Assembly (NCBI RefSeq): GCF_000026945.1
Contig: NC_012860.1
Span: 2,108,001 to 2,172,000 of the forward strand
Direction of reading: 5' to 3'
DNA length: 64,000 nt
Source of the DNA: Candida dubliniensis CD36
Taxonomy: Eukaryota; Ascomycota; Pichiomycetes; Serinales; Debaryomycetaceae
Each line of letters starts with the position of its first letter. Position 1 is the first letter of the stretch. The notes under the pieces are model-generated. The model was given only the letters and a program-made list of their open reading frames with translations. It did no database searches and was not told the origin of the DNA. The translations under genes were made by a program, and so were the position numbers. This document shows, one piece after another, positions 20,200-28,943 of the stretch.

Positions 20200-21186
20200 C
20201 TATATACCTCTGTTGAATTCTAATTCTTCGATATCATTGCCATCCTTGTCCTTTAACTCATGAAACTTGCTTTCTAATTTGCTCACACCTAAAACCCTTC
20301 TTTGTGGGAAAACAGCTAATGCAAAAGGCAAAGCAACTAATGATGTGGCAAAGATTAACCCGATATTTACCAAAGTTTCAACACCTTTGGATTTCCCCTT
20401 CAAAAATCTAGTTTGTTGCAATTTCACTAAAATCAAAGGCGGTATAACCATGATAGGGGTGGCATTAATCACCCTACTTGCCGCTGTTTCTCCTACAGCA
20501 TACCAGGCTGCTTGCTTGGAAGTCCCAACCTCATTTCCTCTTTTATCAAACACAGTTATCCCCTTTTTCAACTCTTCACTTCTCATTAAAAATACATTAA
20601 CAATACCTGCTGAGACAACAGCTGCAAATGGAACTAATCTGCCAAGAATCATTCTTGTGTTTGGCTTTAATGACTTCAATCTGGGTACTAACGAATTTAA
20701 TCCTAATGCAACGGAGCAGGAGGCTGAAACTGCCAATGTATAATTAGTGATAATTTGTTTAGTCGTTAAAGGATGTGACTTGTTGGCATTGGCGGTATTA
20801 ATTGCAACATTCAAGGATTGGTTGGCAATTTGCCAAAACAAAGTGCCTGCTGTTCCCAAGTTTGGTGTCAACATACCTGCTGTTACAACAAGGTTTGACA
20901 AAACACAAGAAGACATTCTAAATGGCAAAAAAACAGTTTCACCGGTATCTGGATGTAAAGTAGAATCCAATACTTTTTTAGCTCTCCAAAGCTCAGGACT
21001 CATTTTGGCTGTAACTCCATTTTTATAATCCCAAACCATTCTCTTAGCAGTTTCAATGTCATGAGATGTGTTCAACAACATCGTGGGGTCAGAAATTTCA
21101 GCACAGTGTTTGACTCTTCCCCAGTAGGTGGTCAAGTCATATTTCGACTGAGGTAAAGAAACAGGTCCTGGTATTGATGATGCCAT
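20200..21186 (-). CDS. FSF1: Sideroflexin, mitochondrial serine/amino-acid carrier
   Basis: A 328-residue member of the sideroflexin (Sfxn/Mtc) family of mitochondrial inner-membrane proteins; family members transport serine or other amino acids for one-carbon metabolism. The N-terminal soluble part has the typical YDLTTYWGRVKHCAEISDP segment, and HPDTGE with the following VFLPFRMS is the family hallmark (near residues 78-92). About five hydrophobic segments follow, and the NYTLAVSASCSVALGLN stretch is also family-typical. The length matches yeast Fsf1 (about 327). It is divergent from PPT2, with 193 nt between the start codons. Confidence 0.95.
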   Translation of the reverse strand: MASSIPGPVSLPQSKYDLTTYWGRVKHCAEISDPTMLLNTSHDIETAKRMVWDYKNGVTAKMSPELWRAKKVLDSTLHPDTGETVFLPFRMSSCVLSNLVVTAGMLTPNLGTAGTLFWQIANQSLNVAINTANANKSHPLTTKQIITNYTLAVSASCSVALGLNSLVPRLKSLKPNTRMILGRLVPFAAVVSAGIVNVFLMRSEELKKGITVFDKRGNEVGTSKQAAWYAVGETAASRVINATPIMVIPPLILVKLQQTRFLKGKSKGVETLVNIGLIFATSLVALPFALAVFPQRRVLGVSKLESKFHELKDKDGNDIEELEFNRGI

Positions 21187-21374
21187 AGTAGTCTATAGAT
21201 GGAATTCTGATTCGGTTCTTAATCTGTTCCACCAGTGTGACTAATAGAAAAGATTTCGATTTTTATTTTTTTTTTGTGTGTGTGTGGGACGAAAGCCATT
21301 AGGTTTTCTCGGTGAAATTTTTTAATTCTAGATTCTCTAGTTCCAAGCATTCTCTATCTAAATATATCTACTTC

Positions 21375-21380
21375 ATGTGA
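21375..21380 (+). promoter_or_regulatory. Minimal AUG-UGA upstream ORF overlapping the PPT2 start
   Basis: The sequence ATGTGATG contains an ATG (21375) followed at once by TGA (21378-21380). The final A of that stop is the first base of the PPT2 ATG at 21380. If the transcript starts upstream of 21375, initiation at PPT2 would need leaky scanning or reinitiation. The first AUG has T at -3 and the second has G. Confidence 0.5.
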
Positions 21381-21787
21381 TGCCAAAAGTGGGTACTGTA
21401 TTAGGTATCGGTGTTGATATTGTGAATTCTACCCGATTTGAAAGATTGTTAACCGCGAAAAGCACGTCTTTCGGGACAAGGCTATCCAAACGAATTCTTC
21501 ACCCAGAACACGAATTGCCATTGTTTCAGCAGATGCATTCCCAACGACAGGTTCAGTATCTAACCGGATCTTGGGCGGCAAAGGAAGCATTGTTCAAGAC
21601 GTTGGATTTCAAAGCACAAAAAGAGTTTAACTTCAACCAATGGTACCGCTTTCATGATTCGAACGGGAAGCCGTTTATTTGGAACGACTTCTACAAATTA
21701 CCTGATGAAGAATTCCATCTCAGTATCTCACATGATGACTCTCATGTAGTTGCTACAGTGCTTCGTCAAAAGGTTTACCAAATCTAA
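21380..21787 (+). CDS. PPT2: Mitochondrial phosphopantetheine:protein transferase
   Basis: A 135-residue AcpS-type 4'-phosphopantetheinyl transferase, expected to activate mitochondrial acyl carrier protein by transferring phosphopantetheine from CoA. The two family signatures are clear: GIGVDIVNSTRFERLL near the N-terminus, with the Mg-binding Asp, and WAAKEALFKTL (about 70-80). The C-terminal LSISHDDSHVVATVL strand completes the fold. The first ATG in the frame is at 21380; the codon before it is GTG. An ATG in another frame at 21375 makes a start-stop pair. The gene is convergent with GUA1, separated by only 51 nt. Confidence 0.92.
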   Translation: MPKVGTVLGIGVDIVNSTRFERLLTAKSTSFGTRLSKRILHPEHELPLFQQMHSQRQVQYLTGSWAAKEALFKTLDFKAQKEFNFNQWYRFHDSNGKPFIWNDFYKLPDEEFHLSISHDDSHVVATVLRQKVYQI

Positions 21788-21838
21788 AGTACAATGTATA
21801 ATAAACTATAGAATAAATATGGTACAATAATGGTTTGT

Positions 21839-23431
21839 CTATTCCCATTCGACTGTAGCAGGGGGTTTGGAGGTGATATCATAAGTGACACGAGCAACAC
21901 CATCAACCTCATTGACAATTCTGGAAGCAACTTTTTTCAAAAAGGCAGCTTCAAAAATAAACCAATCAGCAGTCATAAAGTCAAGGGTTTCGATTGCTCT
22001 CAATGCAATGACTTGTTCATAAGTTCTTTGATCACCCATAACACCAACTGATTTGACTGGTAACAAAGCAGCAAAAGCTTGCGAGATTTGTCTGTACAAT
22101 CCAGCTTTTTTGATTTCCTCAATAAAGATGGCATCGGCTTCACGAGCAATTTTAACTTGTTCCTTGGTAACTTCCCCCAAAACTCTGATGGCCAATCCTG
22201 GACCTGGGAAAGGATGTCTCCAGACCAAATCTTCTGGGACACCCAATAATTCACCTAAATGACGAACCTCATCTTTGAACAATTCTCTCAATGGTTCGAT
22301 TAATTTCAATTTCATATCTTCTAATAAACCACCGACATTGTGGTGAGTCTTGATTGTTTGAGATGGGCCTTTGAATGAGATCGATTCAATGACATCGGGA
22401 TACAAAGTACCTTGTAAAAGATACTCAATTTCGGAACCGTCACGTGGTTTAATTTTAGCAGCCTCTTCCTCGAAGACATGGATAAATGTATTACCAATTA
22501 TTTTTCTCTTCTTTTCTGGGTCCGTGACACCTTTCAATCTACCCAAGAATAAATCGCCAGCATCAACCACGGTTAAATTGATACCTAAACCTTCATCAAG
22601 AGTTTTCTTGACACTTTCTGTTTCATTTTTTCTCATAACACCATTGTCAACGTAAATGGCATGGAAACGATCACCGATGGCTTCTTTCATAATTTTTGCA
22701 CCAACAGTAGAATCAACACCACCAGAAACAGCACCAATAACTTCAGCAGTTGGTCCAACTAATTTCTTAATTCTAGCAATCTCAGTGTCAATAAAGTTTT
22801 CCATGCTCCAGTTGGTTTTGGCTTGACAGATGTCTACAGCAAAGTTCTTCAACAATTTCTTACCTTGAACAGTGTGTGTAACTTCTGGGTGGAATTGAAT
22901 ACCGTAAATGTGTTCACTTTCATTGGAGATACCACAGAATGGTGAGTTGTCTGAAGTAGCAACAACTTTAAAACCGGTTGGCAAGGCATGCAATTTGTCA
23001 CCGTGTGACATCCAAACTTGAGAGTGATCAACTCCGTTGAACAAAGCACATTCAGGATCTTCAACATTCAAAGTAGCCGGGCCATATTCTCTTTTGTCGC
23101 CTCTGGCAACACCTTTACCATTAATCCAAGCCAATTCTTGCATACCATAACAGATACCCAAAATTGGAACACCCAATTTGAAAATGTCATGATCAACATG
23201 AGGGGCATCTTCAGCGTAGACTGAGTATGGACCACCAGATAAAATGATACCCTTTGGTTTCCAAGACAATTCAGCAATCTTTTGAGTACATGGCAACATT
23301 TCAGCGTAAACATTGAATTCTCTCAAACGACGAGTAATTAAATGGGAGTATTGAGAACCAAAATCCAATACCAAGATGGTATCGAATACTTTGGAAACTT
23401 CAACAGGAACATCGTCAATATTAGCACTCAT
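21839..23431 (-). CDS. GUA1: GMP synthase (glutamine-hydrolysing)
   Basis: A 530-residue enzyme converting XMP to GMP with glutamine and ATP. The class I glutamine amidotransferase domain comes first, with nucleophile Cys94 in GICYGMQ and the His-Glu pair in [11 protein letters not shown]. The ATP-pyrophosphatase loop SGGVDST follows at about 240, then the C-terminal dimerisation domain ending in the family-typical [13 protein letters not shown]. Every key motif is present and the length is normal. Upstream, the 23601-23622 PAC-like/palindrome site and a TGACTC (Gcn4/Bas1-type core) at 23676-23681 are candidate regulatory sites. With ADE12 in the same window, both branches leaving IMP are represented. 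Confidence 0.97.
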   Translation of the reverse strand: MSANIDDVPVEVSKVFDTILVLDFGSQYSHLITRRLREFNVYAEMLPCTQKIAELSWKPKGIILSGGPYSVYAEDAPHVDHDIFKLGVPILGICYGMQELAWINGKGVARGDKREYGPATLNVEDPECALFNGVDHSQVWMSHGDKLHALPTGFKVVATSDNSPFCGISNESEHIYGIQFHPEVTHTVQGKKLLKNFAVDICQAKTNWSMENFIDTEIARIKKLVGPTAEVIGAVSGGVDSTVGAKIMKEAIGDRFHAIYVDNGVMRKNETESVKKTLDEGLGINLTVVDAGDLFLGRLKGVTDPEKKRKIIGNTFIHVFEEEAAKIKPRDGSEIEYLLQGTLYPDVIESISFKGPSQTIKTHHNVGGLLEDMKLKLIEPLRELFKDEVRHLGELLGVPEDLVWRHPFPGPGLAIRVLGEVTKEQVKIAREADAIFIEEIKKAGLYRQISQAFAALLPVKSVGVMGDQRTYEQVIALRAIETLDFMTADWFIFEAAFLKKVASRIVNEVDGVARVTYDITSKPPATVEWE

Positions 23432-24053
23432 TATTGGGAAGTATACTTTCTTGTAAAATTATCTCAAATTCAAGCAAGGAGAGGGTGTTTAATTAATAAA
23501 CCACCGAAAAAAAGAAAAAGATAAACTACATCTCTAAGAGGTTACCAAAATTTTTTTTTTTTTTTTCTCTTTTTTCCAACAGAAAGTGCTTTATCTCAGA
23601 GCGATGAGTATCATCTACTCATTCTCTCAAAAAAAAAAAAGAAAATGTGATTCGTAAATACACCAAATATATTTCTGACTCTGATGTATTTGGTAGCGAG
23701 GATGTAGACTTACCTCCAACAAATCTTTTGCATTCCGTCGGAGCTGCCAGAATTATATTAATTGTTTCGTTTTATGTTATGTAAGACGGTGATATAAAAA
23801 GTGGTCCTTAAGGTTCATTTTTTGAGTATTTTTTATTAATTACTGTGTTGTGATTATTTTGTGATGTACCTCATAATTCCAACACAGTTCTTTATAGCAT
23901 TTCTCTAAAGTCTTGACAATTCTGGCAAAAAAAAAAGTATTGCTTATCTATTTCACTAATCTACTAGTATCAATTCGAATTGTTTTTGAAGACAGTATTT
24001 GTAATTTTGGTAATTTTCCGGATTGTTACCTTGTTAATCAAAGTATTTGTTAC
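23432..24053. other. Intergenic region upstream of GUA1 and of a small ORF
   Basis: It contains T and A runs, a PAC-type core inside a palindrome (23601-23622), a TGACTC site (23676-23681) and a TATA-like GATATAAAAA (23791-23800). A 14-codon ATG frame starts at 23864. No tRNA-like or protein-coding signal is convincing. Confidence 0.5.
23601..23622. promoter_or_regulatory. PAC core GCGATGAG fused to a perfect 7-bp inverted repeat
   Basis: GCGATGAG (23601-23608) overlaps the palindrome ATGAGTA - 5 nt - TACTCAT (23604-23622). It lies 170 nt upstream of the GUA1 start codon. PAC elements mark ribosome-biogenesis and nucleotide-synthesis genes in yeasts. Confidence 0.4.
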
Positions 24054-24389
24054 ATGAGATCTTTACCTCCCCCACGAGTCACTCGAGCAAGAAAATGGAA
24101 AAGGATCAAACGAGCAATAAAAAACTTATTTTCCAAAGGATATATATCTGATTATGGTGTATTTTCCAGAATCCAAACAAATCATTATTCAATCTCCAAA
24201 ATTCGTCGTCTGAGGTTTTCCACTCGATTGGTTAAATCTAGAAACGACTTGAATATTGTAAAACGAGCAAACAGAGGTTTCAAACTAGCTAATTATATTA
24301 GTCGTGCTAGTAGAAGAGTTTCCGTACCTGGTTTAAAAAGAGGGTTACGTTCGCCAAAATCAAGAATGGATTTCAGAATCAATTTTTAG
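24054..24389 (+). CDS. Small, very basic hypothetical protein
   Basis: From the first ATG of a long open frame this encodes 111 residues, about one third Arg or Lys, ending in RSPKSRMDFRINF. It has no membrane segment, Cys pair or motif I recognise. High positive charge could suggest RNA binding or a mitochondrial or nucleolar protein, but I cannot name a family. The frame stays open for about 47 codons upstream without an ATG, so a spliced upstream exon is possible, though I saw no clear splice sites. A TATA-like site lies about 255 nt upstream. It may equally be a non-functional open frame between GUA1 and YTM1. Confidence 0.4.
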   Translation: MRSLPPPRVTRARKWKRIKRAIKNLFSKGYISDYGVFSRIQTNHYSISKIRRLRFSTRLVKSRNDLNIVKRANRGFKLANYISRASRRVSVPGLKRGLRSPKSRMDFRINF

Positions 24390-24462
24390 CTTTTAAATAG
24401 TTAAGAGTGACAAAAATAAAACTGATTTGTGATTTTCAGAACGAAGAAAAAAAAATTATAGC

Positions 24463-24470
24463 GCGATGAG
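24463..24470 (+). promoter_or_regulatory. PAC motif upstream of YTM1
   Basis: GCGATGAG followed by A, 112 nt before the YTM1 ATG and preceded by an A-rich/AATT segment. This is the normal distance and context for PAC in ribosome-biogenesis promoters of budding yeasts. Confidence 0.6.
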
Positions 24471-24503
24471 ACCAGGCATCGAAATATTTCGGGTCTATTT
24501 TTC

Positions 24504-24530
24504 TTTTTTTTTTTTTTTTTTTTTTTTTTT
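24504..24530. repeat. T27 homopolymer in the YTM1 promoter
   Basis: 27 consecutive T residues between the PAC motif and the YTM1 start. It could act as a nucleosome-depleting poly(dA:dT) element. Confidence 0.85.
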
Positions 24531-24581
24531 CAGTAAAAAACTCTTCATAATCCACTGCTTAGCAATTAATCACAACTAAAA

Positions 24582-25985
24582 ATGTCATCAGCAGAGGACA
24601 ATAAAAACCAAATAAAGATAAAGTTCATCACGAATGAGGAAGATGAATCATTACAAGTTGCTGATACTCCTCTTTATGTGCCTGTCACTCTTAAGAGATT
24701 TGGGTTATCAGAAGTGGTAAATCATCTCTTGGGAAATTTCAAGGGTGAAGATGAAACCAAAGCACCTATTCCATTTGATTTCCTTATCGACGGTGTGTTA
24801 TTGCGTACTTCAATTGAAGATTATTTGACGAAAAATGGGTTATCTAATGAAGCTTTTCTTACATTAGAATACACCAGAGCAATTTTACCACCCTCATTTT
24901 TGGCCTCTTTTAATAATGATGATTGGATATCTTCTATAGATTCAATTAACCCTACCAGCAAAATAGTCACATCCTCCCAATTATCTATATCGCAACCTAA
25001 AATTTTGTCTGGGTCATACGATGGTATTGTTCGTACTTACAACATGTCAGGAAAAGTTGAAAAACAATACGTTGGTCATTCTGCACCCGTTAAAGCTGTA
25101 AAATGGATATCACCAACAAGAATCGTTTCTGCGGGTAACGATAGACAAGTTAGATTATGGAAGACTTCATATGAAGAGATAATAGACGAAGACGACGAAG
25201 AAGAGGTTGAAGACGGTAAAACTTTGGCACTCTTGGAGGGCCATAAGGCACCGGTTGTGGATTTAGCTGTGGATACAGAAACTCATAGAATTTTATCTGC
25301 GGGGTATGATCATACTATTGGGGTCTGGTCAACAAACTATAAAGAAATGACATCAATTCAACCCTTAGAGTATGATTCTAATGTTATTTCTTCGTCCTCT
25401 AAGAAAAGAAGAAAAATGGCTGTTCAAGATGCTACAATTAGACGTCGTGCTCCATTATCGTTGTTGCAAGGTCATCTGGAACCTGTGGAAGGAGTAATAT
25501 TTGATGCCAATGATTCTACAGTGGGGTACTCTGTTTCTCAAGATCATACAATCAAAACTTGGGATTTGGTCACTTCAAGATGTGTTGACACCAGAACCAC
25601 TGGTTATTCATTACTATCAGTTTTGCAATTGCCACAAGTTAACCTCATTGCTAGTGGTTCTTCGGCCCGTCATATAAATTTGCATGATCCAAGAGTAACA
25701 ACTACCAGTAATCAAACAATTAACAAATTAATGGGACATACAAACTTTGTAGTAGGCTTAACTGCTTCTCCTCATAATCAAAATATGTTTGCTTCATCCT
25801 CACATGATGGTACTGTCAAAGTTTGGGATATTAGAGCAGAAAAATCTTTGTATACAATAACAAGACAGGACGGGTCGACCAATTCTAAAATATTTGATGT
25901 TTGCTGGGATGATCGTATTGGTATCATAAGTGGAGGTGAAGACAAAAAGATTCAAATCAACAAAGGATCCGATATATCTAAATAG
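24582..25985 (+). CDS. YTM1: Ribosome biogenesis WD40 protein Ytm1
   Basis: A 467-residue protein of the PeBoW-type complex (Nop7-Erb1-Ytm1) that matures 27S pre-rRNA and 60S subunits in the nucleolus. The N-terminal NLE/UBL domain (about residues 8-75, IKIKFITNEEDESLQVADTP) binds the Rea1 MIDAS domain and contains the usual acidic contact region. Seven WD repeats follow (for example GHSAPVKAVKW, GHKAPVVDLAVD, GHLEPVEGVIFD, GHTNFVVGLTA). An acidic insert (EDDEEEVEDG) and a basic KKRRK segment lie between blades, as in the yeast protein (460 residues). The PAC motif supports co-regulation with ribosome biogenesis. It is convergent with the next gene at 55 nt. Confidence 0.95.
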   Translation: MSSAEDNKNQIKIKFITNEEDESLQVADTPLYVPVTLKRFGLSEVVNHLLGNFKGEDETKAPIPFDFLIDGVLLRTSIEDYLTKNGLSNEAFLTLEYTRAILPPSFLASFNNDDWISSIDSINPTSKIVTSSQLSISQPKILSGSYDGIVRTYNMSGKVEKQYVGHSAPVKAVKWISPTRIVSAGNDRQVRLWKTSYEEIIDEDDEEEVEDGKTLALLEGHKAPVVDLAVDTETHRILSAGYDHTIGVWSTNYKEMTSIQPLEYDSNVISSSSKKRRKMAVQDATIRRRAPLSLLQGHLEPVEGVIFDANDSTVGYSVSQDHTIKTWDLVTSRCVDTRTTGYSLLSVLQLPQVNLIASGSSARHINLHDPRVTTTSNQTINKLMGHTNFVVGLTASPHNQNMFASSSHDGTVKVWDIRAEKSLYTITRQDGSTNSKIFDVCWDDRIGIISGGEDKKIQINKGSDISK

Positions 25986-26040
25986 AATATAGCTAACTGG
26001 CCTTTAATATGTGCCTACATAAATGGAGTAATAATACTAA

Positions 26041-27390
26041 CTAGAACTTGTTTTCTTCTCTGCCACTAGCAAACATGTTAAGTCCATAATAACCTTGCCA
26101 CATGCTCTCTTTATCTGTCAAATACCCAACAAGTCCAGTTTTGTCACCTAATGACAATTTGTCGTAAATCGTGTACACTGAATTATAATCTTTCCATCCT
26201 AAATTCTTACGAAGTTCCTTCAATTCATCGGCATTTAATTCCACTTGAGCCGCTGTACCATATTTCAACGGACCAACATTTATCCAATATCCTCGTTCCA
26301 CGTTACCAGATGGTAGTGTCAAATCCTTTATAACATCCAAATAATCCAATAAATTCTCAGCCGTATCAATAAAAAATGCGGTTACTACCACAACATTTTT
26401 ATACATATCTCTCTTGGGAATCTTGAAATGTCTAAAATCTTGGTTATGCAAATGTAAGGTTTCTGGAATTTCCCCTAAAGGTTTAAACTCAAACGTTCTT
26501 AATTGAGATTCTGTGCTGTAAAAATCAGAGCAAGTATGAATGTATGGATACAATGTATAATTTTTGTCTGATTTGGTATAGTTGAAGTCAACAAAGGCAT
26601 TCATCAACCCGGAATATTCAATTGAATGAACAGCACCAAAATCCCATTTAGCAAATGCATGAGCTAACCTACCTAATCCGGACCCAGGGAAAACCAAACA
26701 AGTATCTTTTTTAGCCTCATAAGGGATCAAAGATGATAATTGCAGGGCCACGTACTCGTATATGGGTAATAATTCCAACCCAATATTCTCTGGATTCCAA
26801 TCACGAGTATAATGACCCAATGCTTCAATCACCCGATAATTTGAAGCAGATGTTGAGCTTGCATTTTTCTTATCGGAATTTAATAAATCAAAATCCTTTA
26901 ATGAAACGCCATACTTGGCAATAGCATTGTCAGCCACATCATTGACAAACTTATAATTGGCACTAATGGCATTGTCTATTTGATTCAACTTCTTCAAATA
27001 TCCAATGTCTTTACACACCTTCTGTTGTTTGTGTGACATGAGTTGAAATAATTTTCTTCTTCGGTCATTTTGAGCTTTGGAACTGGTTTCGTAGTTTTTC
27101 AAAGATTGAATTGCTGTTAAAAGCTCACGTTTTTGAACCTCATTTAAATTGATAAAATTTTGATAATTAGAGCCAGCATATTTAGGAATATTGGGGACGG
27201 GTTGCTTCAATGTCTGCTGAGCATTCTCAACGATTGATCTAAACATGCTTGTACGAGAAAACATGTTTGTGAAAATAAACGTCGACACTAATATAGGAAC
27301 TTGCGATTTATGATAGATAAGCGATAGTAGGTAGTAGACAACTATGCAAAGAGGGACTGTTGTTGATATGAGTTGAACATCCAGTAACAT
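26041..27390 (-). CDS. Carnosine N-methyltransferase-like protein (yeast YNL092W family)
   Basis: A SAM-dependent methyltransferase of the N2227/carnosine N-methyltransferase family. Key segments are LVFPGSGLGRLAHAFAKWDF (SAM pocket; Gly-rich loop), SIEYSGLMNAFVDF, HNQDF, and VVTAFFIDTAENLLDYLDVI followed by YWINVGPLKYG, the family signature that carries the substrate-binding region. From the ATG at 27390 it is 449 residues; from the ATG at 27264 it would be 407, close to the yeast protein (about 400). The extra N-terminus contains a hydrophobic stretch (TTVPLCIVVYYLLSLI) that could anchor the enzyme in a membrane. The true start is therefore uncertain. Confidence 0.85.
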   Translation of the reverse strand: MLLDVQLISTTVPLCIVVYYLLSLIYHKSQVPILVSTFIFTNMFSRTSMFRSIVENAQQTLKQPVPNIPKYAGSNYQNFINLNEVQKRELLTAIQSLKNYETSSKAQNDRRRKLFQLMSHKQQKVCKDIGYLKKLNQIDNAISANYKFVNDVADNAIAKYGVSLKDFDLLNSDKKNASSTSASNYRVIEALGHYTRDWNPENIGLELLPIYEYVALQLSSLIPYEAKKDTCLVFPGSGLGRLAHAFAKWDFGAVHSIEYSGLMNAFVDFNYTKSDKNYTLYPYIHTCSDFYSTESQLRTFEFKPLGEIPETLHLHNQDFRHFKIPKRDMYKNVVVVTAFFIDTAENLLDYLDVIKDLTLPSGNVERGYWINVGPLKYGTAAQVELNADELKELRKNLGWKDYNSVYTIYDKLSLGDKTGLVGYLTDKESMWQGYYGLNMFASGREENKF

Positions 27391-28022
27391 TATCCAAGAG
27401 AAAGAAAAAGGGCAGGAATTAAATATTACCGAAATTACGGAGAAAGCGGTAATTGCTGCGGTATGGGAGTTTGTATGGTAAAAATAAGGGGGGGGGTGAT
27501 AAGTAGATTGCAAATGTACTTAATTGACAATCATTCCATCACCTTCTATTTTGAGGAGAGGAAAGAAAGGAGATGGTTCGGTTTTTTTTTTTTTTTTTTC
27601 GGTGAAGCTAATTTGCTTGCAAATAGTAATAAAAGCTTCCTGTGGGCTTATATAGTGTATCTTCCATTATACTCAGTTTTGTATAAATTCGAATTTCCAG
27701 AAAGTCAATTTAAATGATATATCTGCTTGGAAAACTCTATCGTTTATATCATTGAATCATCATCCTATTTGGTATGGCTCAAACAAGATGCAAATAAGAA
27801 TTTTGTTGGGGCACACGATAAATTTCATACAACCCGCACTATTTTTTGTTTCTGATTGTCAGTTACATAAACGGAAATTATCATGGACTTTTCATACAAA
27901 CAAACCAATACGGTCTGATAGTATAAATATTACAGAATTTGCATTCATCAGATATACTCTACTGGAAAAAGATTTTTTTGTGATTGTAAAAGTTAGAGAG
28001 CCAATACACCACCATTGCTATT
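27391..28022. other. Divergent intergenic region before RAM2
   Basis: A G9 run (27488-27496), a long T run around 27581-27600 and otherwise unremarkable A/T-rich DNA. No gene is supported. It holds the promoters of the methyltransferase-like gene and RAM2. Confidence 0.5.
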
Positions 28023-28943
28023 ATGAAGAATTCCAACTATGACTATTCCGACATTACCCCTGTTGATATAAATACCGAAGAGCCTCAAATATGTCAAATT
28101 TTGTATGACGAAGATTATAAACAAATCATGGGGATGTTGCTTGCACTTATGAAAGCGGAAGAATATTCTGAACGTGCATTGTATATTACTGAATTGGGTA
28201 TTAACGAATTAGCATCACATTATACCATATGGATCTACCGATTTAATATTTTGAAAAATTTACCTAATCGAAACCTTTATGATGAATTAGATTGGTGTGA
28301 AGAAATTGCTTTGGACAATGAAAAAAACTATCAGATTTGGAATTATCGACAATTAATAATTGGTCGAATTATGGAATTAAATAATAATGAGTTTGACCCT
28401 TATCGAGAATTCCCCATATTGGAAGCAATGTTAAGTTCAGATCCAAAAAACCATCATGTTTGGTCATATCGTAAATGGTTAGTTGATACTTTTGAATTGC
28501 ATAATGATACAAAAGAATTATCGTTTGTTGGGAAAGTCATTGATACTGATTTGAAAAATAACAGTGCTTGGTCTCATCGATTCTTTTTGTTGTTTAGTAG
28601 GAAACATTTGACCACCGATACTATAATTGATGGGGAACTAAATTATGTTAAAGAAAGAATTATTAAGTGTCCTCAAAATCCAAGTACTTGGAACTATTTA
28701 TTGGGTACTTGCGAAAAGTTTAATCGACCAATTACTCAATTAGAAGAATTCAGTTTACAATTTGTTGACTTGGAGAAAGATCAAGTAACGAGTTCATTTG
28801 CATTGGAAACATTGGCGAAAATATATAAGCAACAGAAGAAATATAATGAGTCGAAAACTCTTTATGGATTGTTGAAATCAAAATATGATCCAATCAGATC
28901 AAATTTCTGGGATTATCAGATTTCCCAACTTACATCAGTGTAA
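28023..28943 (+). CDS. RAM2: Farnesyltransferase/geranylgeranyltransferase-I alpha subunit
   Basis: A 306-residue protein made of protein prenyltransferase alpha-subunit (PPTA) repeats: helical hairpins with the W-x-x-R/x-W-x-Y-R pattern. Examples are HYTIWIYRFNIL, NYQIWNYRQLII, NHHVWSYRKWLV, NSAWSHRFFLL and NPSTWNYLLGTC. It pairs with Ram1 (farnesylation) or Cdc43 (geranylgeranylation) to modify CaaX proteins such as Ras and Rho. The length is near the yeast value (316). The start is set at the first ATG of the frame that precedes the repeats. Confidence 0.95.
   Translation: MKNSNYDYSDITPVDINTEEPQICQILYDEDYKQIMGMLLALMKAEEYSERALYITELGINELASHYTIWIYRFNILKNLPNRNLYDELDWCEEIALDNEKNYQIWNYRQLIIGRIMELNNNEFDPYREFPILEAMLSSDPKNHHVWSYRKWLVDTFELHNDTKELSFVGKVIDTDLKNNSAWSHRFFLLFSRKHLTTDTIIDGELNYVKERIIKCPQNPSTWNYLLGTCEKFNRPITQLEEFSLQFVDLEKDQVTSSFALETLAKIYKQQKKYNESKTLYGLLKSKYDPIRSNFWDYQISQLTSV

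Noticed and set aside
27391..27513. Upstream extension of the methyltransferase frame
   Set aside because: No ATG is present there; the frame is merely open. The first ATG is at 27390.
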